A stretch of DNA of 64,000 nucleotides from Bifidobacterium anseris (GCF_002860345.1 NZ_NMYC01000005.1:558001-622000), one strand, 5' to 3'. Shown: positions 8,221-17,017, counted from the stretch's first letter. Translations and numbers: made by a program. Notes: generated from the letters alone by a model not told the origin.

Positions 8221-8991
8221 ATGACCGATGAGACGATGACGACTGACGAAACGACGGATGCCGCGGTGACGTCGGATGCTGCAGTGACGGCCGATGCTAC
8301 GGCGACGGAAACCGCTGCCGTCGATGCAGTCGAGGGTGCTGCTGATGCCACAGCCGCCGATGGCGTCGCTGATGCGGCCGCCGACACCCCCGACGCGCCG
8401 CATGTCGAGCCGCTGACGGCGACGTACGAGCGGCTGCGTCATTCGACGGATTCGGCGGAGCTGCACGAGTTCGCGCGCCGTCCATTGCCCGACCGCAGTG
8501 AGCAGGCGGCGTTTTCGCGCGCGACGGCATTGCTTGAGGCCGTCGCCGGCAATCCGCACACGCCGGAGGAGGACCGCGTGTTCCTCGCGAGCACGATGCC
8601 GTTCCCGAACGTGCTTGTCAAGCTGTCCGAGGACGCGTCGCCAGCGGTGCGCGAGGCGGTCGCCGCGAACGCCGACGACAAGAACTGGCTCGTCGGTCGA
8701 CTCACGAAGGACGACGTGGCCGCCGTACGTGACAAGGCGCTGCGCAACAAGCGCACGTCGTGGAAGATGCGTCTCGAGGGCGCCCAGGATCCGGATATGG
8801 ACGTCGACACGCTCGATTTCCTCTCCCGACTCGGCGTCGAGCTCGAACCGGATGCGAACGTTGTATTGTCGTCGATGGTGCGTCGTGCTGTAGCGCTTAA
8901 CCCGAACGCGTCACAGGAGATCCTCGAAAGACTGAGCTCCGATTCGAGCGACGAGGTCGTGCATGCCGCGCGTCGTCGCCTCGCCCAATGA
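8221..8991 (+). CDS. Leucine-rich repeat variant (LRV)-type protein
   Basis: A 256-residue soluble protein of unknown function. Residues 1-65 are low complexity (Ala/Thr/Asp/Val) and probably disordered. From about residue 90 there are helical repeats of the LRV/HEAT kind: LVKLSEDASPAVREAVAANA, LVGRLTKDDVAAVRDKALRN, then a C-terminal unit with MVRRAVALNPNASQEILERL. Such repeats normally mediate protein binding. It sits alone between the YigZ gene and malQ. A modest GAGGTGGAACG precedes the ATG. Family membership is by repeat pattern; no partner can be named. Confidence 0.7.
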   Translation: MTDETMTTDETTDAAVTSDAAVTADATATETAAVDAVEGAADATAADGVADAAADTPDAPHVEPLTATYERLRHSTDSAELHEFARRPLPDRSEQAAFSRATALLEAVAGNPHTPEEDRVFLASTMPFPNVLVKLSEDASPAVREAVAANADDKNWLVGRLTKDDVAAVRDKALRNKRTSWKMRLEGAQDPDMDVDTLDFLSRLGVELEPDANVVLSSMVRRAVALNPNASQEILERLSSDSSDEVVHAARRRLAQ

Positions 8992-9058
8992 ATCCGCCTT
9001 CTGTGGCAAAACTATGGCGAATGCGCGCGTTTCGGTGTTTTGACAACGTTTGTTGCCC

Positions 9059-9064
9059 TACACT
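9059..9064 (+). promoter_or_regulatory. -10 box of malQ, beside an AACGTT-centred dyad
   Basis: TACACT lies 8 nt before the malQ ATG. Just upstream, 9041-9054 contains TTGACA-like sequence and a short dyad CAAC-GTTT-GTTG with a central AACGTT. That would suit a LacI-family sugar regulator, but the symmetry is short. Confidence 0.4.
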
Positions 9065-9072
9065 AGGAAGCT

Positions 9073-11241
9073 ATGGTAGAGCAAATGGAAGAAAGCCCGG
9101 AGCGCCTCGCACGTCCTCTCGTGCGTCTGGCGTCCATGATGGGCGTTGCAACTAGTTACACCGGTCTGTCGCGTGATTTCCATGAGATTTCCGACGAGAC
9201 GCTCGTCGCGATCCTTGGTGCGCTCGGCATCGACGCGACCTCCGACGAGGCAATCGAGAAGGCGATTGCCGACATCACGCGTGAACGCAACATGCGCCTG
9301 ATCGACCCGACCGTGCTGCACACGGTCGGCAAGGAGGCCCATGTCACGCTGCGCACCGGCATCACCGAGCCGGCGCAGGTCTCACTGATCCTCGAGAACG
9401 GCGAACCCTTCGCGGGCGAACTCGTGATCAACGCGATGCCGGAAGCCAAGGTGCATGAGATCGACGGCAAGTTCATCGCGGAATCCGATCTGATCCTCCC
9501 CGCTGAGCTTCCGGTCGGCTATCACACGCTGCACGTCGAAAGCGGCGAGCGTTCCGAGGACGCGACGCTCATCAGCGCGCCGGAGCGCATCGAAATGCTC
9601 GATCCGATGAAGAACGGCTCGCTGTGGGGTTGGATGGCCCAGCTGTATTCGATTCGTTCGGCTGATTCGTGGGGCGTCGGCGACTACACCGATCTGCGCA
9701 CGCTGCTCACCGACGGCAAGCGCTACACGGACGCCGATTTCCTGCTCGTCAACCCGCTGCACGCCGCCGAGCCGGTCGTGCCGCTCACGCCGTCGCCGTA
9801 CCTGCCGGTGTCGCGCCGCTTCGTGAACTTCACGTACATCCGTCCCGAGGACATTCCGGAGTACAACACGCTCGACGACGACGCGAAGGCGAAGGTCAAG
9901 GCCGCACACCAGAAGGTCGAAGGCCTCAACAACGACGCGCAGCTCATCGACCGCGACGCGATGTGGCTCGAGAAGAAGCCGGCGCTGCGTGAGGTCTTCG
10001 ACGCCGGCCTGTCTCAGGAACGTCAGCGCGAGTTCGACGAATACAAGGCGCGCTGCGGCGAGGACCTCGAAGCCTACGCCACCTGGTGCTTGTGCTACGA
10101 GATGTGGGGCGCGCCGCAGGACAAGGCGGACAGCTGGATCCACAAGATGGACAAGCAGTCGCCCGAGGTCATCGCGTTGCGCGAACAGCATGCCGACACG
10201 CTCGAGTTCTACCGTTGGCTCGAGTGGACGGCGACGCAGCAGCTGCATCTGGCCCAGGAGGCGGCTCGCACCGCCGGCATGAAGATCGGCATCATGTCCG
10301 ACATGGCCGTGGGCGTGCACCCGCTCAGCTCCGAAGTGTGGTGGAACCCGGAACGCTTCGCGAAGGGCGCCACCGTTGGTGCGCCGCCGGACGTGTTCAA
10401 CCAGCAGGGCCAGAACTGGAGCCAGCCTCCGCTCAGCCCGCTGGCGCTCAAGAACACCGGCTACCGCTCCTACCGTGAGATGGTGCGCGGCATGTTCGAC
10501 TGCGCCGGCGCCGTGCGCATCGACCACATCCTCGGCCTGTTCCGCCTGTGGTGGATCCCGGAGGGCCACGCGGCCGTCGACGGCACCTACGTCTACTACG
10601 ACCACAACGTGATGCTCGGCATCCTCGCGATCGAGGCGAGCCGCGTCGGCGGCATCGTCGTCGGCGAGGACCTCGGCGTCGTGCCTCCGTACGTGCAGAA
10701 GTCGCTGTCCGAACACGGCGTCCTCGGCTGCGCCGTCGAATGGTTCGAGCAGATGGACGGCGTTTTCACGCCGCCAAAGCATTGGCGCCCGTACGCGCTC
10801 GCGTCGGTCAACACGCACGACCTGCCGCCGGCGGCCGGCTACCTCGAGTACGAGCACGTCAAGATCCGCGAACGTCTCGGCCTGCTCGAGGAGGGTGCCG
10901 AGGCCTTCGAGGCGAGCGCCCGCGCGGAGCACAACGCGATGCTGCAGATGCTCACCGACGAGGGGTATCTAGATCCGTCGGTGCTGCAGGACGAAACCGC
11001 GCACGAGACCGAGATCGTCGAGGCGCTGTACCGCGGCCTCAAGGGATCGCCGTGCAAGCTGCTCGCCGCGTCCATCGTCGACGCCGTCGGCGAGAAGCGC
11101 GCACAGAACCAGCCGGGCACCGACAACGAGTACCCGAACTGGCGCGTTCCGCTCGCTGACGCGGCCGGCGATGCGGTCATGCTCGAAGATCTGTTCCGCG
11201 GCGACCTGCTGCAGAGCATCACGAAGATCATGAACGCCTGA
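9073..11241 (+). CDS. malQ: 4-alpha-glucanotransferase (amylomaltase, GH77)
   Basis: A cytoplasmic disproportionating enzyme of 722 residues that transfers maltooligosaccharide segments between alpha-1,4-glucans, working with glycogen/maltodextrin phosphorylase and GlgX. The GH77 catalytic residues are in place: nucleophile D484 in VRIDHILGLFR, acid/base E532 in VVGEDLGVVP, and D583 in NTHDLPP. The N-terminal 150 residues form the beta-rich domain seen in long, MalQ-type members. The gene is monocistronic with a -10 box directly before the ATG and a terminator after it. Confidence 0.95.
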   Translation: MVEQMEESPERLARPLVRLASMMGVATSYTGLSRDFHEISDETLVAILGALGIDATSDEAIEKAIADITRERNMRLIDPTVLHTVGKEAHVTLRTGITEPAQVSLILENGEPFAGELVINAMPEAKVHEIDGKFIAESDLILPAELPVGYHTLHVESGERSEDATLISAPERIEMLDPMKNGSLWGWMAQLYSIRSADSWGVGDYTDLRTLLTDGKRYTDADFLLVNPLHAAEPVVPLTPSPYLPVSRRFVNFTYIRPEDIPEYNTLDDDAKAKVKAAHQKVEGLNNDAQLIDRDAMWLEKKPALREVFDAGLSQERQREFDEYKARCGEDLEAYATWCLCYEMWGAPQDKADSWIHKMDKQSPEVIALREQHADTLEFYRWLEWTATQQLHLAQEAARTAGMKIGIMSDMAVGVHPLSSEVWWNPERFAKGATVGAPPDVFNQQGQNWSQPPLSPLALKNTGYRSYREMVRGMFDCAGAVRIDHILGLFRLWWIPEGHAAVDGTYVYYDHNVMLGILAIEASRVGGIVVGEDLGVVPPYVQKSLSEHGVLGCAVEWFEQMDGVFTPPKHWRPYALASVNTHDLPPAAGYLEYEHVKIRERLGLLEEGAEAFEASARAEHNAMLQMLTDEGYLDPSVLQDETAHETEIVEALYRGLKGSPCKLLAASIVDAVGEKRAQNQPGTDNEYPNWRVPLADAAGDAVMLEDLFRGDLLQSITKIMNA

Positions 11242-11260
11242 TTTCCGCCATTGCGTGCAT

Positions 11261-11297
11261 AGGGGCCCGACGCTTGATACAAGCGCCGGGCCCCTTG
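11261..11297 (+). terminator. Terminator of malQ
   Basis: GGGGCCCG-A-CGCTTG pairs with CAAGCG-C-CGGGCCCC across an ATA loop: 14 paired bases with one mismatch, weak T-tract. Confidence 0.7.
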
Positions 11298-11342
11298 CCG
11301 TAGAGGAGCGCCGTCTCGTCGTTGATTCGATTTACGGCGGTC

Positions 11343-11762
11343 TCAGTGCTCCCTCCGCTGCTGATACGTCAGCGTGACCGCCGTTTGCGGCACGACCAGC
11401 TGATGATGACGCGCGCGCCGTGCCCATGACAAGTCATCGCCGTCCTCGTCATTGAACGGGTCGATCGGCGTCAGTAGGTCGAACAGCAGCACGAAATCGC
11501 CGTAGAATGCGGCCGCATAGTCCGGGGAGTCGCGCCAGTCGAGTGCTGAAATCTCGATGAGATGACCGAGATTCGCCACATGATGTCGCGTGGCCATCCG
11601 TGCCACGTCGTGCAGCAGCTGCACCCAGTCGCCGTCGTTGAACGCGCCCGACGCGAAATCGTCCTTCTCGACGAACCATGTGTGGCTTTCGCCGCCGCGG
11701 GCGATGCGCAGTATGTGCCGGATGATGACGCCGAATTCGATTTCGTCGAGTTTACCGAACAT
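11343..11762 (-). CDS. Hypothetical protein, unrecognised
   Basis: A predicted 139-residue acidic soluble protein, rich in His, Asp and Trp/Phe, with no signal peptide or membrane segment. I recognise no domain. Helix-like stretches such as LLHDVARMATRHHVANLGHL alternate with acidic loops (DPFNDEDGDD). It lies on the same strand downstream of the GmrSD-like gene, separated by about 150 bp and a hairpin. Purines GGGAACG precede the ATG. It could be a companion to the restriction gene or an unrelated accessory gene; the sequence does not decide. Confidence 0.5.
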   Translation of the reverse strand: MFGKLDEIEFGVIIRHILRIARGGESHTWFVEKDDFASGAFNDGDWVQLLHDVARMATRHHVANLGHLIEISALDWRDSPDYAAAFYGDFVLLFDLLTPIDPFNDEDGDDLSWARRARHHQLVVPQTAVTLTYQQRREH

Positions 11763-11859
11763 ATTTTTTCGTTCCCGTCCATATGTTGTCCGTCGCGGTC
11801 AGTTTAGCGGCCGCCGCTGCGATCGGATCGGGATCATGCTGGAAGAACGCTGATACGAA

Positions 11860-11894
11860 GCGACGCGCCCTGCCGAGTAGGCGGGACGCGTCGC
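11860..11894 (-). terminator. Hairpin after the GmrSD-like gene
   Basis: A 15-position stem (11860-11874 with 11880-11894), loop GAGTA, with one mismatch and one wobble. It ends transcription from the right-hand gene before the small unknown gene. Confidence 0.6.
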
Positions 11895-11915
11895 GTCGTT
11901 ATGATTTGACGATGC

Positions 11916-13904
11916 TCAGTTGGCGTCTGGGACGTCTGGGACCTCTGGGGCGTCGGGGAAGCGGTAACGCTTGAGCATCTCGTCGCGGAACCATTCAGAA
12001 CGCCGCTTGATGTCGTGGACCGTCCAGGATTCCTTGTCCTCGATGGATTCGCCTTCTTCCGGGATGCTCGTGTTGATCTGCAATGGGCTGCGCAGGCCGA
12101 CGTATTCGCCGTTGTCCTTATAGTCGCGCTTTGAGAGGTCGTAATGCGTGTCGTTCTCGGAGACCGGGTGCTCGGAAACGGAGAAGGGCTTTTGCTGCAT
12201 GTTCTCGTTGTACGCGGTGAGCGTCAGATTGCCGAAACGATGGGTGTACTCGTCTTTGAGATCATTCGCGATAGACGGATCGTCGGGGGAGATCCGTTCC
12301 TTCCAGTGTTCGGGCAGATCACCTTCGGGGAGGATGTGTTCGATCGTCCAACGCGGCTTGCCGTTGGGGAGTCTGTCGTCGAGATCGAGAGGGCGCGCCT
12401 TCGTGGACAGGCTGACGTGGTTGCTCCGCTGCAGTCCATGTTCCAGATCGATGAGTACGAAACGCGTGGTTTTCGCGTTCTGATCGTAGATCGGACGCTT
12501 GAGGATCTCTTCGCCGAAATCTTCGTCGTTCCTGCTCATGTCCTTCAGTGTATGCACGATGGCGCGTACGATGTCCTCGCCACGCAGCGAGTCGTCCGTG
12601 CCGTCGATGGCGCGGATGAGGCCGATGAGCTTGGCGCGGATGTTCGACGACTTCGGATACTCCGCGATGTTGCGCCGCACGTAGAACGTCACGAACGCGC
12701 GCAGGATCACGGACAGCTTATCCTTATCGAGTTGCAGGTCGTCGGCCTTGACGAACAGGAACAGCAGCAGTGGATAAGCCTGCGTCGATTCCAGTTGCTT
12801 GAGGTCCTGCAGCAGCTGCTGGATCTCTTGGTCATCGAGCAGGGCGTTGCCGCTGGATGCGCCGGACTCGTCGAAGAGGCGGATGATGGTGGCATATGCA
12901 CGTGCACGGCCGATCATCGCCTGCATATAGGTGCGGCCGCCCAGTCGGGATGCGGATCGCTTGCGCTTGAGCACATCCTGATACCGGTACAACGCCTTGC
13001 CTTTCGTCACCGACCCCTTTGCGCTGCTTTCGAAGGCGTCGTAATTGTTGAGGAAGAACTGCGTGAACGCCTTTGAGTCCACATCGCCGTCAGCATTCGT
13101 GAAGATCCCAGCGAGTTCCTCCCAGCGCGTCTCGAGCGAAGATTCCCGCTGCGTATCATTTTGGTTGCTGTCCATGCTCAGGAACTCGCTCTTGAGCAGA
13201 TCCACGAGCGTCAGCGGCAGCCCCTTCGAATTGAGCGAGGAGAAGATGTTGAAGGCGTCACCGATGTTCGGCGCTTCGATCTGCAGGATCATCAGATCCA
13301 TGAGCTTGTCGTAGAAGTCTGAGATCGCCTCCATATCCGGGAAGGTGTCCTTGTCTTTCAATGTGTCGAAGACGTGGCGGTAGCGCTTCATGAACACGCG
13401 GTTCCTCTTGACGCGGGGATTTTCCACTTTGCCTTCATCGCGCGCATGGATGCAACGGATGAGTTCCTGATAGATCACCGCGTCATCGCGGAGCAGCTGC
13501 AGACGTGGGTTTGTCACATTGTCATCCACGATCAGGCGGCACGAGATACGGGTGCTCATCTTTTCCGCGCGTCGTCGATCCTCCTTGGCTACAGCGTCGT
13601 CGTCCCTGAACTCGATGCAAATCTCCCAGAGCGCCAGCAGGAACAGGGACAGGGTCGTGAGACGCTGTTGTCCGTCGATGACCTCGTAGGTCGCGCCGGA
13701 TGGATCGTTCTCCTTCTCCTGCGTGGCGACCAGGATGTTGCCGATGTAATAACCGTTGTCCTCTGCGCAGATGTCTTGGAACAGCTGATCGATCTGCTGG
13801 TTCTTCCATGAGTACGGCCGCTGATACGGCGGGATCCTGTAATGCTCCCGGCTATCCATCCTCAGCGTCTCTGCGAGTGATCGGCTCTTCGCCACTATGT
13901 TCAT
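11916..13904 (-). CDS. GmrSD-like type IV restriction enzyme (DUF262 + DUF1524)
   Basis: A 662-residue protein with both halves of a GmrSD/BrxU-type modification-dependent nuclease. The N-terminal DUF262 domain has RIPPYQRPYSW (residues 23-33) and the ParB-like DGQQRLTTL (77-85), the site that hydrolyses nucleotide in GmrS. A long helical middle follows. The C-terminal DUF1524 domain has a His-Asn-His-type nuclease signature, EHILPEG (522-528) and FGNLTLT with a later Asn. Characterised relatives cut phage DNA carrying modified cytosines, giving phage defence. ATG 13904 follows GGAGG; a longer frame to 14090 would run into the rplM promoter and is rejected. It ends in acidic PDAPEVPDV. Confidence 0.85.
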   Translation of the reverse strand: MNIVAKSRSLAETLRMDSREHYRIPPYQRPYSWKNQQIDQLFQDICAEDNGYYIGNILVATQEKENDPSGATYEVIDGQQRLTTLSLFLLALWEICIEFRDDDAVAKEDRRRAEKMSTRISCRLIVDDNVTNPRLQLLRDDAVIYQELIRCIHARDEGKVENPRVKRNRVFMKRYRHVFDTLKDKDTFPDMEAISDFYDKLMDLMILQIEAPNIGDAFNIFSSLNSKGLPLTLVDLLKSEFLSMDSNQNDTQRESSLETRWEELAGIFTNADGDVDSKAFTQFFLNNYDAFESSAKGSVTKGKALYRYQDVLKRKRSASRLGGRTYMQAMIGRARAYATIIRLFDESGASSGNALLDDQEIQQLLQDLKQLESTQAYPLLLFLFVKADDLQLDKDKLSVILRAFVTFYVRRNIAEYPKSSNIRAKLIGLIRAIDGTDDSLRGEDIVRAIVHTLKDMSRNDEDFGEEILKRPIYDQNAKTTRFVLIDLEHGLQRSNHVSLSTKARPLDLDDRLPNGKPRWTIEHILPEGDLPEHWKERISPDDPSIANDLKDEYTHRFGNLTLTAYNENMQQKPFSVSEHPVSENDTHYDLSKRDYKDNGEYVGLRSPLQINTSIPEEGESIEDKESWTVHDIKRRSEWFRDEMLKRYRFPDAPEVPDVPDAN

Positions 13905-14036
13905 GACGACCTCCATTGATCGATGTCCCCAACATGGTTCAGATCCATGATCACTCAACATCGCGGTTTTGTCCTGTTGTCGGTGTTTCGTCGCATCCCC
14001 CGCGCGTCGCGGGCCCAGCATTGTCAAGACAGCCGA

Positions 14037-14042
14037 TATACT
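14037..14042 (+). promoter_or_regulatory. -10 box of the rplM-rpsI operon
   Basis: TATACT; the predicted start near 14049-14052 coincides with the 5' arm of the leader closing stem. No good -35 at standard spacing. Confidence 0.5.
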
Positions 14043-14048
14043 AGAGGA

Positions 14049-14196
14049 TTGTTGTGTTTCCCTACGGGGTCCTTCAAAGCGCTTTCCCACTCGCCATAAG
14101 GACTTTCAGGGAGCCCACGGTAATGAGACCGAACGGAGACGCCCTAACCAAGCATGTCCGGGAAGTCCGGAACACAATACAAAGAAAAGGTATATC
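14049..14196 (+). promoter_or_regulatory. Structured 5' leader of rplM
   Basis: A closing stem joins TTGTGTTTCC (14052-14061) to GGAACACAA (14169-14177) with a single bulge, enclosing about 107 nt. Inside are GTCCTT/AAGGAC (14069-14074 with 14098-14103) and CGGT/ACCG (14118-14121 with 14128-14131). AAGGACTT can pair alternatively with AAGTCC at 14163-14168. The position and fold suggest an autoregulatory L13 leader; this is inference. Confidence 0.5.
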
Positions 14197-14646
14197 GTGA
14201 AAACTTTCACACCGAAGCCAGCTGATCTGACTCACGACTGGTACATCATCGACGCCTCCGACGTCGTGCTCGGCCGTCTTTCCGTCGCCGCGGCGAACCT
14301 GCTGCGCGGCAAGAACAAGCCGTCCTTCGCTCCGCACGCCGATTCCGGCAACTACGTCATCATCATCAACGCCGACAAGATTGCGCTGACCGGTGACAAG
14401 ATGGACAAGGAACTCTACTCCCACTCCGGTCGTCCCGGCGGTCTGCGCCGCGACAGCTATGCCGAGCTGCTCAAGAACAAGCCGGAGCGCATCATCATGC
14501 ACGCCGTCAAGGGCATGCTGCCGAAGAACAAGCTCGCCAAGGTCCAGCTGACCCGTCTGCGCGTCTTCGCTGGCGAGGAGCATCCGTACGCCGGCCAGCA
14601 GCCGCAGGTCTTCGAGATCGATCAGGTCTCGCAGCAGGCAAAGTGA
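14197..14646 (+). CDS. rplM: 50S ribosomal protein L13 (uL13)
   Basis: 149 residues, close to the family norm. It is an early assembly protein of the large subunit bound to 23S rRNA. Recognisable landmarks are [15 protein letters not shown], the [19 protein letters not shown] loop region, and [10 protein letters not shown]. The GTG start follows AAAAGG. It is the first gene of the universal rplM-rpsI pair, 20 nt before rpsI. Confidence 0.97.
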   Translation: MKTFTPKPADLTHDWYIIDASDVVLGRLSVAAANLLRGKNKPSFAPHADSGNYVIIINADKIALTGDKMDKELYSHSGRPGGLRRDSYAELLKNKPERIIMHAVKGMLPKNKLAKVQLTRLRVFAGEEHPYAGQQPQVFEIDQVSQQAK

Positions 14647-14666
14647 ACCGTTAGGAGATAGATATC

Positions 14667-15161
14667 ATGGCTGAAAACACCAACAACTCCCCGGTTCAGG
14701 AAACCGAGGCTGAGAACACCGTCGCCTTCACCACCGAGACCAACTCCGGCGCCGGCACCGGCACCTCCGCGATCGCCCCGGGCTACGGCACCGGCCGTCG
14801 CAAGGAAGCCGTCGCCCGCGTGCGTCTGGTTCCGGGCACCGGCAAGTGGACGATCAACGGCCGTACGCTCGAGGAGTACTTCCCGTCGAAGCTGCAGCAG
14901 CGTGAAGTCAACTCGCCGATCGTCCTGCTCAAGCTTGAGAACAAGTTCGACGTCGTCGTCCTCGTCGACGGCGGCGGCACCACCGGCCAGGCCGGCGCGA
15001 TCCGCCTCGGCGTCGCCCGCGCGCTCAACGCGATCGACCGCGACGCGAACCGTGCGGCCCTGAAGAAGGCCGGCTTCCTGACGCGCGACGCGCGCGTCGT
15101 CGAGCGCAAGAAGGCGGGTCTGCACAAGGCTCGCCGCGCACCGCAGTTCTCGAAGCGTTAA
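14667..15161 (+). CDS. rpsI: 30S ribosomal protein S9 (uS9)
   Basis: 164 residues. It carries an actinobacterial N-terminal extension of about 35 residues rich in Thr/Glu/Asn ahead of the core [17 protein letters not shown]. The C-terminus RRAPQFSKR is the conserved tail that reaches the P-site tRNA. AGGAGAT precedes the ATG. It is followed by a hairpin terminator. Confidence 0.97.
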   Translation: MAENTNNSPVQETEAENTVAFTTETNSGAGTGTSAIAPGYGTGRRKEAVARVRLVPGTGKWTINGRTLEEYFPSKLQQREVNSPIVLLKLENKFDVVVLVDGGGTTGQAGAIRLGVARALNAIDRDANRAALKKAGFLTRDARVVERKKAGLHKARRAPQFSKR

Positions 15162-15188
15162 TTTGCGCGTTCCATTGCTCGCAATCCT

Positions 15189-15217
15189 GCAGGCCATCCG
15201 CATAGCGGGTGGCCTGC
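15189..15217 (+). terminator. Terminator of rplM-rpsI
   Basis: GCAGGCCATCCGC pairs with GCGGGTGGCCTGC (13 positions, one wobble) over an ATA loop; weak T-richness after it. Confidence 0.65.
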
Positions 15218-15520
15218 TTGCTGTATATGCGGGGTACCGATTTGCGAAGCGGCGGTGGTTGTTGCTGGACGAGTCAGAGAACCTCTACAATACAAGTGGC
15301 ACAGAGAGCATGCAGCGCCATTGGAGGATAGTTCTACAACTGCAGGCGTATGCAATCAACAGTGCGGAATCGTGCACCGAGAACTATATGGAACGCGTCG
15401 AAACATCTGGCGGTAATGATTTCTAGCATGGCACATGGAGCTTACCGGCGCATCATCATTTAGCTACAGTATTGAGAATAATCGTGAGTATATAGAGTAT
15501 CAACTCTTTCAGTCTATAAA
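15218..15520. other. Junction between core genome and AT-rich island
   Basis: No recognisable gene. A 38-codon frame (15310-15426) is preceded by TACAAT (about 15286) but resembles nothing I know. Base composition shifts from GC-rich to AT-rich around 15420, ending in TAATAAAA, the target site of the IS. Confidence 0.45.
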
Positions 15521-15528
15521 TAATAAAA
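15521..15528. repeat. Left target-site duplication TAATAAAA
   Basis: Identical to 16866-16873 on the far side of the IS; 8 bp is the usual duplication for IS256/IS1249-type elements. Confidence 0.9.
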
Positions 15529-16865
15529 GAGTTAAACGCCAAAATGTGTGTCCTCTTTGATTAGTTGTTGTCCTGCCACGGTGTGTTCTTGTGGAGGTCG
15601 TTCCGTTCGATGCCTGTGCCGTATCGCTGCGGCATGCCGGTCTGGTCGTGCAAGGTCCGGGGATCGTTCTGCCATGCGTTCTCGTACCACTGGTCGAGCT
15701 GTTCGTCGGTGACGGCATGCTTGACGAGCCATTCGCGGCTTTCGGGGCAGATGGTGTGCCGGTGGCGCCACCGGCACACGGCCCTGATCCGACGTTCCGG
15801 ACTCAGGCCTCCGTGCCGGCGCGGCATGGCGCGGATCAGTGAGTTCATGCTTTCGATGCGGTTGTTGGTCGTGGGGATGTCCCCGATCCTGGGAAGGTGA
15901 GCATCTGGTCCTTGACGACGAGCCTGCGCGGCATGCGCCTGGCTTTGGCGAGACGCTCATGTGCGTCGTGTTCGCGCCCGTCGGCGTTGCGGCGGTGTTC
16001 GTCGATGGACGTGTTGCATGCGGCCTCCCATCTCGGCCGGTTCCTGCCCCACTCGTCGACCGTTTCCCGGTCGTGCGCCTTCGATGGTGCGATCGCCGGA
16101 TTCCGCAGCTGCTTGGACGGCTCGTAGCGGGGATGCCTGCCGGCCGGTCGGGTGATGTTCATGCAGATGTGGAACAGGCGGCGCTGCGCGGGCGTCTCGG
16201 GCCATGTCTCGTGCAGTGCCTTGAGCGGTCCGCCGCCTCCGTCGCACACGACCGTGTCGGGCGGCGCCGGACGCGGCAGGAGGCGTTTCCATGCGGCGGA
16301 CGTCTCGCTGCGCGCGACATGCCGTCCCGCCACGTGCGAGGTCTCGTCGACGGCGATGGGCGCGACCGCGTCGCGACCCGGATGGATGCCGTCGAGGTGC
16401 GGCGCGGCATGCACGACGCCGTCTCTGGGTACGGGCGGTATCAGGCTCCACATCGGCTCGCACTTGCGTTGCGGCGTACGCGCCGGCAGATGATGCGTCT
16501 CGAGTGCGTCCTTGGACATGAGCCGGTCCAGCGCGGTGCACGGGTCCTTGGCCTTCGTTGTCCGGGTTCGCGCTTGTACTCGCGCCGCAGCCCGCGCACC
16601 GGTACCTGATCTTGCCGCCGGAGGTCCTGCCGTTCTTCTTCATCGTCCTTCCGCGGGACGAACATTTCGGTCGTTGCATGGCACCAGTCGACCAACGCGA
16701 TCATGAACCGACGCGGACACCAAGCGGGAGAACAGCTCCGGAATCATTTCGGACACACGAAACGGCCGGGCGCCATAATGACCGGACACATCATGAACAC
16801 CCCGACACGCCAATCGGCAAAAGGCATCAGCTCAGATTAAAGACACATCTTTTGGCGTATAACCC
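15529..16865 (-). mobile_element. IS1249-like insertion sequence (IS256 group)
   Basis: A 1337-bp element bounded by inverted repeats. The left end is GAGTTAAACGCCAAAATGTG, and the right end, read inward on the other strand, is GGGTTATACGCCAAAAGATG, with TGTGTC continuing on both. Perfect 8-bp TAATAAAA duplications flank it. One transposase gene is on the minus strand. Intact ends and duplication indicate insertion that has not been rearranged since. Confidence 0.9.
15561..16679 (-). pseudogene. IS1249-family transposase, frameshifted twice
   Basis: It reads from ATG 16679 through a zinc-ribbon start (KCSSRGRTMKKNGRTSGG, then CAGC). After CGAS, near 16575, the homology shifts to another frame (KAKDPCTALDRLMSKDALE, VDETSHVAGRHVARSETSAAW-type core, TVVCDGGGG with the catalytic Asp, RRLFHIC). 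Near 15893, in a CCC run, it returns to the original frame (IGDIPTTNNRIES, RWRHRHTICP). The two shifts compensate, which suggests small indels. The first zinc knuckle also has Arg where Cys is expected (CSSR for CSSC). As read it cannot make a full transposase unless programmed shifting occurs. Confidence 0.85.
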
Positions 16866-16873
16866 TAATAAAA
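16866..16873. repeat. Right target-site duplication TAATAAAA
   Basis: Identical to 15521-15528. Confidence 0.9.
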
Positions 16874-16956
16874 GTATATCGTATGAAAGATATTGATATA
16901 TATTGATTCAAGGGACACAGTTATGTTCTTATCTCAGTATATGAAATATGAATAAT

Positions 16957-16984
16957 CTATAGTGGATATATCCTATAGTATAAT
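16957..16984 (+). promoter_or_regulatory. Operator-like palindrome abutting TATAAT before the amidase gene
   Basis: 16957-16978 is a dyad in which CTATA..GGATA faces TATCC..TATAG with a 2-nt asymmetry. It touches a consensus TATAAT at 16979-16984, about 34 nt before the amidase ATG. It occupies the promoter spacer, where a repressor would act. Confidence 0.5.
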
Positions 16985-17017
16985 CATGCTATCGTATAAA
17001 ACAAGGGAAGGGGTATA

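Noticed and set aside
13905-14090. Longer start of the GmrSD-like protein
   Set aside because: Would overlap the rplM promoter; GGAGG sits before ATG 13904 where domain homology begins.
15163-15426. 87-codon frame after rpsI
   Set aside because: It begins at the rpsI stop, reads through the terminator hairpin and matches nothing; only a 38-codon 3' part is even weakly plausible.
15845-16519. Separate gene inside the IS
   Set aside because: Its sequence is the middle of the same transposase, displaced by frameshift, not an independent protein.
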